DNA from: Cyanophora paradoxa
Lineage: Eukaryota; Glaucocystophyceae; Cyanophorales; Cyanophoraceae
Length of the DNA stretch: 64,000 nt
Reading direction: 5' to 3'
Assembly (NCBI GenBank): GCA_004431415.1
Contig: QPMI01000568.1
Location: 1-64,000 of the forward strand
The translations under genes were made by a program, and so were the position numbers. Each line of letters begins with the position of its first letter. The first letter of the stretch is position 1. The notes below the pieces were generated by a model. It saw only the letters and a program-made list of their open reading frames with translations, was not told where the DNA came from and did not search any database. Positions 58,631 through 64,000 of the stretch are shown piece by piece.

Positions 58631-60544
58631 TCACTGCACGCCGACGGAGGCGGCGGCCTTCTGGATGAGGAGGACGCGAATCGAGTCGACGGTCTCAATA
58701 ATTTCCGAAGGAATCATCAGCAGCTGCGCGCACGCGAATTTCGGGCGTCAGCAGGGCCCCGCGCGCTCTAGATCTCTTCCTCGGGCTCGAACGGAAGCGC
58801 ACGAGGAACATGGTGCGGCGCGCGTCGTCCTTGACGGACGTGATTGTCGTCCGGAACGCCAGGCTGCACGCGTACCAGGGGCGAAATCACTACAAGGGAA
58901 GCGAGCTGTGATTAAGGAAGATTAAGGAAGACGGACATGTACGCGGCGGCGACGACGCCGATGACGAGGCCCAGCATCGACTGCTGGATCCTCAGGTACT
59001 CCCCCAGCGTCTGCCGGGTGCGGCCCGTGTGAGCGCCGGCTGCAAGGCACGCTTCGAGGTGTGCTTCAAGGCACGCGCACCTGGTAGGCCTCCTTCTCGA
59101 GGAGGGAGTTGGCGGCCGCCAGCTGCGCCTCCAGCGTTGTTTCCGCGGCCGCGCGCAGCTCCTGCCGGCGCCGATGCGAGTCGAATCAGCGTCGCGTGTG
59201 ATCGGAGCACGAGCACGCGCGCGGCCGTCGCAATCGAGTTAAAATTCGCAGCGCTCAACGCTTACGCACGTGGAAGTGCGGGTTGTCCGGTGTGAGAAGG
59301 TGGCGCGGGGACCGCATGACCATGAGCGCATTCTGTGCACGCAGTCGTGAGCTCGACCTCGCAATTATTTCGCATTTGCAATATTAATTGCTGCAGACAT
59401 CTAGATGGATATGGCGCCTTGGGATGTGTTTTGAGCAGAGTACTAGTGCGGAGGGCGAGGTCGCGAGCGGATCTGGACCTCGATGTAGTAGTTGAGGTAG
59501 CGGCTGAGGCCGTTGCCGTTCTTGACGGCCGAGCAGGCGACGCGGTCGTCCAGGCACGAGGTCCCGAAGAGGAGCGTGTCCATCGCCCGCGTCCGCCCCG
59601 CGATCCCCGGCAGGCCCTCCGTCTTGTTCGCTGCCGCGACGCCCCGCGTCACCCGAAGCGTCCGAAGCTAACGCCATCGATGCATGCGCAATAGGCGCTC
59701 ACAATGTTCGAGGGACCGGTGCGCCACTGCAAGTCGGTGAATGGCGCCTTCCAACGCGTTGCGGTCTTCGATGTAGTCCTTTTCTGCGACATCAACATTG
59801 TGATAAGCACCCGTGCACGCCAAATCAGCGCCTTCTCGACGAAAAAAAGCACGAGCCAGTTGCATGACCCGCGCCGAATGTGCCCGCTCGTCCGACCAAG
59901 AGCTCTTGAGCATAGTAGAAGACCTGATCGCAACCGCGACGGAACCCGTCATCATCGCAATCGACGCAGTCCAACTGCAAGCGTGCGGGTGCGATGCCTC
60001 GGGCTTCGCACCATGCGAGTGAGGCTCTTGCGCAGGCCGCCGTAGTTGCGCTCCGCCGTGAAGTACTCGCAGCTCTGGCTCGCCACGTACGCGTAAACGA
60101 ACCTGACCGAGCGTTACGCGTGCGGTCAACGTCGTTGCTAGCGCTGTACACGCGTCGAAGAAAGCCGGAGACGCGGCTCACCAGACGAAGAAGACGAAGA
60201 AGAGGGCGAGGAAGGCGGCGACGTAGCGGATGGTGATGGCCGAGAAGCGCCTCTTCCCCTTCACGAAGATGCGGTGCAGCTTGCGCATCTGCACGGCGGC
60301 GACGTAAATAAGGGGCCACAAAAAGCAGATCAGATAAATAAGCGGCGACCTTGATGACCTCCTCGCGGGACTTGCCGGCCTCGGCGGCCCTCGCGAGCTC
60401 GGCCTCGAGGCGGGCGTCCTCGCCGGCGGCGGCGGCGGAGGCGGCGGCGCCCTTGGCGGCGAGCTTGCCCTTGCCGGCGCCGTGCTCGACGTTGAAGAGC
60501 GAGTCGTCGTCGTCGAACTCGTCATCCTCCTCGTCGTCCGTCAT
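58631..60544 (-). CDS. Multi-exon host membrane protein of unknown function
   Basis: The start at 60,544 gives an acidic N-terminus (MTDDEEDDEFDDDD) and a helical region ending EEVIKV. Further exon patches: KLHRIFVKGKRRFSAITIRYVAAFLALFFVFFVW (split near 60,310, transmembrane), FVYAYVASQSCEYFTAERN (about 60,020-60,105), EKDYIEDRNALEGAIHRL, TRAMDTLLFGTSCLDD ... LNYYIEVQI, NALMVMRSPRHLLTPDN, LEAQLAAANSLLEKEAYQ, a second membrane helix MLGLVIGVVAAAYMSV, and LLMIPSEIIETVDSIRVLL before the stop at 58,631. Introns are GT-AG. At least two membrane helices and coiled-coil segments are visible. I do not recognise the family. Confidence 0.55.
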
Positions 60545-61187
60545 CGGGCCTGGGCGTGCGCGCGCGCGCGCGCGCGACCGTCAGAGTATGTCAGGCCGGA
60601 CCTATCTGCATCCGAGGATGTGTTTGTGACGGCTAGCTATATAGAGCTTCGCCGCGCTGAACATGGATTCAAAAGAATAGTAGGGGGCGGACCTTTGCCG
60701 AAGCGCATGATTTTGTGCTGCGGCCACAGAAAGGCATGATGTCGACACAAGTTCAGAAGTGCGGCGAGTGAGTACAAAAGCCGCCGCACCAGCGTCTGCT
60801 TGGGGATATCGAAGAACAGGCGAAGCATGTCCTCCTTTTCCTTGTGCACTGCGCCCCGGCCCCGCGTTCATCAACACGAAGACATCGACACGACACATCA
60901 ATGTCCGACGTAAACACACCGGCATTGATAGTCGGCCTGCGCAGGATGCACAATTTCGCAAGCTTAAGCTTAAGTTTGCGGTAACAGTCGGTATCGATAC
61001 GAATCAAGAAGAAGCCCACCTGAAGAAGAATATAGCCAGAACAAAGCATAAAATCGCGGCGGCGGCAAACATCGCGATAAGGAATGCTCTGAGAAAAAGA
61101 TGATGATCATGATGTTAGTTGGCCCCCATCAACATGTACAGGCCTATAGCTATCGCTAGCTATAGGAGGATCGGAAATCAAAATAGA
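60545..61187. other. Host intergenic region
   Basis: The interval lies between two minus-strand genes. A (CG)n run follows at 60,555-60,580 just upstream of the first gene. Short frames here show no supportable coding signal. Confidence 0.4.
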
Positions 61188-62115
61188 TCACCGGATGGCA
61201 GTGAAAGACTTGGAAGCTTGGTCGCTCTCTGCGTCCGCGTCCTGAACTAGAGCTTCGTAAATCTCGTCGACGTCCTTGGACCTGAACCAGATACGTATAC
61301 GCCGGTCAGCCGATCGGACGGCCATAGAAGCGAGCGGCTGTCGGGCCGGGGAGCGGGGCGTCGTGACGGCGCACAGGACGAAGAAGTCGTCGTTGGTCTC
61401 GGGGTCGGGGAACTCCTCCCGGAAGGCCGCGGGGGAGGGCCAGTGGAGGATGCCACGCCCCGCGTCGATCGTCTCGAACACTGCGCTCACGGTCATGATC
61501 AGACGTCGACGCGAGTTCGATCTCGGAGGCGGCGCTCCGTCGACGTTCCGAAGTTCGGCAGGCAGCGGCACGCGCAGCGCGCACCGGCGTCCCAGAGGGT
61601 GTGCTGGTTGGGGATGTGGACGGCGCTGTGGGCGGGCACCTTCTCCCGCTGCAGGCGGAACAGGGTGACCGGGCCCGACGAACGCGCCTCTTGTAGCTGC
61701 AAGTGATTTGTCTGCGCAGGAGTGAGTTCAGCGATTGCTCAGCGACGAGCGCGCGGGACCGGCGCGGGGCCACCTCGAGAGTGTTGATGTACGAGACGAG
61801 GTTCTTGCGGGCGTGCGCCTCGAGGGTGCCGTCCGTGTCCCACTCGGGGAGCCCGGCGAGGGCGAACATGCGCCCGTACACGGCGAGCGAGACGGAGAGG
61901 AAGCGCCGCGAGCCCGAGAGGCCCACGCGCGACACCCCCGTCTGCAATCGCAACATGGTTAATTCCATGTGAAATCGAAAACATTGAACAAATCAAATAG
62001 ATCAGTGACAGAGGCACACCTGATAGGCTAAGAGCAGATTGTCCTGAAGGAACGCATTCAAATCATGATCATCAGTTTTGGTCGAGTTCGAGCACAATTC
62101 GGCTTTACATGACAT
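61188..62115 (-). CDS. Multi-exon host gene of unknown function, first visible exon abuts element C
   Basis: Exons: 62,020-62,115 (32 codons), 61,774-61,941 (56 codons), about 61,588-61,694, then about 61,482 to 61,188 with a possible further intron. Reading phases fit across GT-AG introns. Visible segments include NAFLQDNLLLAYQ, YGRMFALAGLPEWDTDG, LEAHARKNLVSYINTLE, LQREKVPAHSAVHIPNQHTL and REEFPDPETNDDFFVLCAV. No family recognised. The first ATG is at 62,115, the very first base of the hairpin of element C, so the true start and promoter may have been cut away. Confidence 0.55.
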
Positions 62116-62225
62116 TACACATAAATAAAAACAAATTTTAATCCCTCGCTCTATCGCTCAATTCGCGCTTCGCGCTCATTTCGCTCTGTCGCTCAGGATT
62201 AAAATTTGTTTTTATTTATGTGTAA
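62115..62225. repeat. Terminal hairpin of element C
   Basis: A 30-bp perfect inverted repeat (62,115-62,144 with 62,196-62,225) encloses 51 bp with the palindrome GCGCGAAGCGC. Read from the viral side the inner part is TCCTGAGCGA ... GCGCGAAGCGC ... GAGCGAGGGAT, matching the hairpin of A while the stem sequences differ. Confidence 0.85.
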
Positions 62226-62589
62226 ATTAATCGAAAATATTTAAAAAATAAATCAAAAATTTTAATAAAATCAATTAAATTTAAATAAATTCGATTAAAT
62301 TAATTGGTATAATATCAATTAAATTATGATTTTATAAAAATTATATAAATTTTTGATAAATTACGTATTTCTCGATTGATTTATTGATATAAACGCGATT
62401 AATTTGTATTAAAATGAAAAATACGTATTTTTCGATTGATATAAACGCGATTAATATGTATTTTATGCAAATTCGATATAATCTCGATTGAAGGAACATA
62501 AATTTATGATATAATCACGATTGATATAATCACGATTGAAGTAGTCCACCGCCCATTCTATCGGAAAACGCAAAAATTCACACAGAGTT
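62226..62589. other. AT-rich subterminal region of element C
   Basis: There is no gene. Long A/T runs contain repeated AATACGTATTT, TTGATATAA and CGATTAAT words. The inner end (GAAGTAGTCCACCGCCCATTCT) is the inverse of 14,009-14,030 in A. Confidence 0.6.
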
Positions 62590-62950
62590 GCATTATGTCC
62601 AATTAAACAATCGATGAGATTGCGGCGTATTTTGTTGGATTAGATGGCTACTGCATTATGTCCAATTAAACAATCGATGAGATATCGGTTGAAAATAATT
62701 CACTCGTTACTGCATTATGTCCAATTAAACAATCGTTGAGATTGCGGCGTATTTTGTTGGAAGGGATGGTTACTGCATTATGTCCAATTAAACAATCGAT
62801 GAGATTGCGGTTCGATTTTTACTGTATCAAAAATGACCCCAGAGTTGCATTATGTCCAATTAAACAATCGATGAGATTGCGGTTCGATTTTTACTGTATC
62901 AAAAATGACCCCAGAGTTGCATTATGTCCAATTAAACAATCGATGAGATT
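62590..62950. repeat. Six direct repeats of a 31-bp core with unequal spacers
   Basis: GCATTATGTCCAATTAAACA-ATCG-TGAGAT starts at 62,590, 62,653, 62,712, 62,775, 62,847 and 62,919; the last three intervals include two of exactly 72 bp, the period in A. A decayed copy follows at about 62,996. Confidence 0.85.
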
Positions 62951-63014
62951 GGATTCTGTTTTTTACTGTATCAAAATTGTGTTTCAAGTGTAACACGTCC
63001 AATTAATCAATCGA

Positions 63015-63306
63015 TAATCAATGTGTAACAGGTGAATCCCAACGTGTAACAGGTGAATCCCAAGGTGTAACGGATGAATCCCAAGGTGTAACGGGTGAAT
63101 CCCAAGGTGTAACGGATGAATCCCAAGGTGTAACGGATGAATCCCAACGTGTAACAGTTGAATCCCAAGGTGTAACGGATGAATCCCAACGTGTAACAGG
63201 TGAATCCCAAGGTGTAACGGGTGTAACAGGTAAATCCCAAAGTTTTGGGTTTTTGGCCTCCCTAGGAGCGAAGTTTGGGATTTACCTGTTACACCTGTTA
63301 CACATG
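63015..63306. repeat. 20-bp tandem repeats ending in an inverted copy
   Basis: About eleven copies of GTGTAACAGGTGAATCCCAA (CAGG or CGGA variants) run to 63,240. An inverted version follows at about 63,273-63,306, giving a long stem with 63,210-63,241. It lies just 3' of speD, like the GTGACGCCT repeats in A. Confidence 0.85.
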
Positions 63307-63353
63307 ACGATATTCAATAATACATGTTATATTTCTTCAAAATCTCAGTGTGA

Positions 63354-63752
63354 TTAACTCGGAAATCGCGCTGCTATCTGCTTCTCCGCTTTCTCCAACC
63401 CTGAAAAGATCTCTGTTATTCTCTCATCTATCAATTTAGATATTACGGAGGTCTTACTTTGCGCTTCTGTTCCGCAAGTGAATACATCAATCGCTAACAT
63501 TCCTTGATCCGAATAACAATGAGCGGTTAAATGGCTCTCATCGAGAAGTAATACCATCGCAAAACCCGGTGGCGAAACACCACCATCGAAAATCTCGCAA
63601 TGCTTGTGAACAACTCGGATACCTTGTTCTTGAATAATAGATTGAAAAAATTGCATTAACCACTTCGTTGTGGTGTCTATGTTGTCCAATCCCACCATCA
63701 ATGGATGATTGAACTTGTAATCTAACATAACATGGAAACCGCGATGATTCAT
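63354..63752 (-). CDS. speD: S-adenosylmethionine decarboxylase (SpeD type)
   Basis: An intact 132-aa protein starting MNHRGFHVMLDYKF. The processing Ser in DESH, the His at +5 and the Cys at +20 (FTCG) are all in place, so it should self-cleave to the pyruvoyl enzyme that supplies decarboxylated S-adenosylmethionine for spermidine synthesis. No other polyamine gene is visible, so the product would feed host aminopropyltransferases. It is divergent from the 49-aa CxxC gene, 40 bp away. Confidence 0.9.
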   Translation of the reverse strand: MNHRGFHVMLDYKFNHPLMVGLDNIDTTTKWLMQFFQSIIQEQGIRVVHKHCEIFDGGVSPPGFAMVLLLDESHLTAHCYSDQGMLAIDVFTCGTEAQSKTSVISKLIDERITEIFSGLEKAEKQIAARFPS

Positions 63753-63792
63753 TTATGAATTATATAGAAAAATTAAAAACGAAATTGGTAGG

Positions 63793-63942
63793 ATGCGAAC
63801 GATCTTAGCAAAAGTATTTCCGTTTGAGTTGGTCGATATCATAATGCTCCATTATCATAAGACGTGTCCGAATTGCTTCGATACTTGCATAATAACCAAA
63901 GGTAAATGCGGAAAGATGCTCATTTCTCTTTCGAAACTTTAA
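63793..63942 (+). CDS. Conserved 49-aa CxxC protein
   Basis: It has the same length as 12,525-12,674, and most residues are shared, including HYHKTCPNCFDTC and the C-terminal ISLSK. The bases differ more than the residues, which supports real coding. Divergent from speD with a 40-bp spacer, as in A. Function unknown. Confidence 0.65.
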   Translation: MRTILAKVFPFELVDIIMLHYHKTCPNCFDTCIITKGKCGKMLISLSKL

Positions 63943-64000
63943 TCAAAATATAACATAATCGGCTTCTCTTCTATAACTATTCCCCATGTAGTCTTTTTTC

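Larger units (their letters stand above)
62115..64000. mobile_element. Element C: end of a third related virus, mirror image of the end of A
   Basis: Hairpin, AT-rich subterminal region, 72-bp-type repeats, short tandem repeats, speD and the 49-aa CxxC gene follow in the same order as at the right end of A, but inverted. speD proteins of A and C differ clearly, so C is a distinct element and not a second end of A. It continues past the window. Confidence 0.75.

Noticed and set aside
14399-62115. One 48-kb element bounded by the two hairpins
   Set aside because: Viral genes (speD, spikes) lie outside the interval and host genes inside; hairpin stems and SpeD sequences differ, so these are ends of two separate elements facing each other.
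62590-62950. CRISPR-like array (31-bp repeats with variable spacers)
   Set aside because: Spacers are partly repeated themselves, there are no cas genes, the setting is eukaryotic/viral, and the same core occurs at a fixed 72-bp period in A.
63007-63240. 77-aa minus-strand ORF with CYTLGF repeats
   Set aside because: It is a translation of the 20-bp tandem repeat, with no start signal or counterpart in A.

Overview
The window is nuclear DNA of a GC-rich microbial eukaryote, probably an alga-like protist, carrying pieces of three related endogenous DNA viruses of the Polinton / Polinton-like virus (PLV) kind. The host blocks (about 14,400-30,369 and 58,257-62,114) are strongly GC-rich and hold genes with many short GT-AG introns, a decayed non-LTR retrotransposon and GC minisatellites. 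The viral blocks are AT-richer, nearly intronless and densely packed. I cannot name the host species.

Element A (1 to 14,399, left end outside the window) keeps a broken retroviral-type integrase, repeat arrays, a broken patatin-like phospholipase with a discoidin-like C-terminus, a long tail-fibre-like gene, four modular fibre/spike genes, a zinc-ribbon protein, a 49-aa CxxC protein and S-adenosylmethionine decarboxylase (SpeD). It ends in short repeats and a 28-bp perfect hairpin. The capsid and replication genes expected between integrase and phospholipase are missing, so A looks like a deletion derivative.

Element B (30,370-58,256) is a nearly complete provirus of about 28 kb bounded by inverted repeats of about 410 bp. 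Left to right it has speD (interrupted), zinc ribbon, two spike genes, a roughly 2,160-residue fibre, phospholipase, two virion proteins, major capsid protein, a zinc-ribbon/restriction-fold endonuclease, packaging ATPase, small basic proteins, a 1,380-aa PolB-helicase-HNH fusion, integrase, a DUF5710-like protein and a RING-finger protein. Several structural genes carry single-base frameshifts, and its integrase lacks the third catalytic residue. A 2.2-kb GC-rich sequence with a poly(A) tail and 16-bp target-site duplication sits inside B's speD, so host retrotransposition has hit the provirus.

Element C (62,115 to 64,000, continuing outside) is the end of a third element, in mirror orientation to A: hairpin, AT-rich stretch, 72-bp-type repeats, speD and the 49-aa CxxC gene.

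Host genes: an unidentified secreted-type protein (about 22.2-24.8 kb, minus), a staphylococcal-nuclease-like protein (25.4-26.4 kb, plus), an NRAMP metal transporter (26.9-30.1 kb, plus), and two minus-strand genes of unknown function (58.6-60.5 and 61.2-62.1 kb). B inserted between the NRAMP gene and the first of these. The ends of A and C abut, respectively, a retrotransposon ORF and the first exon of a host gene.
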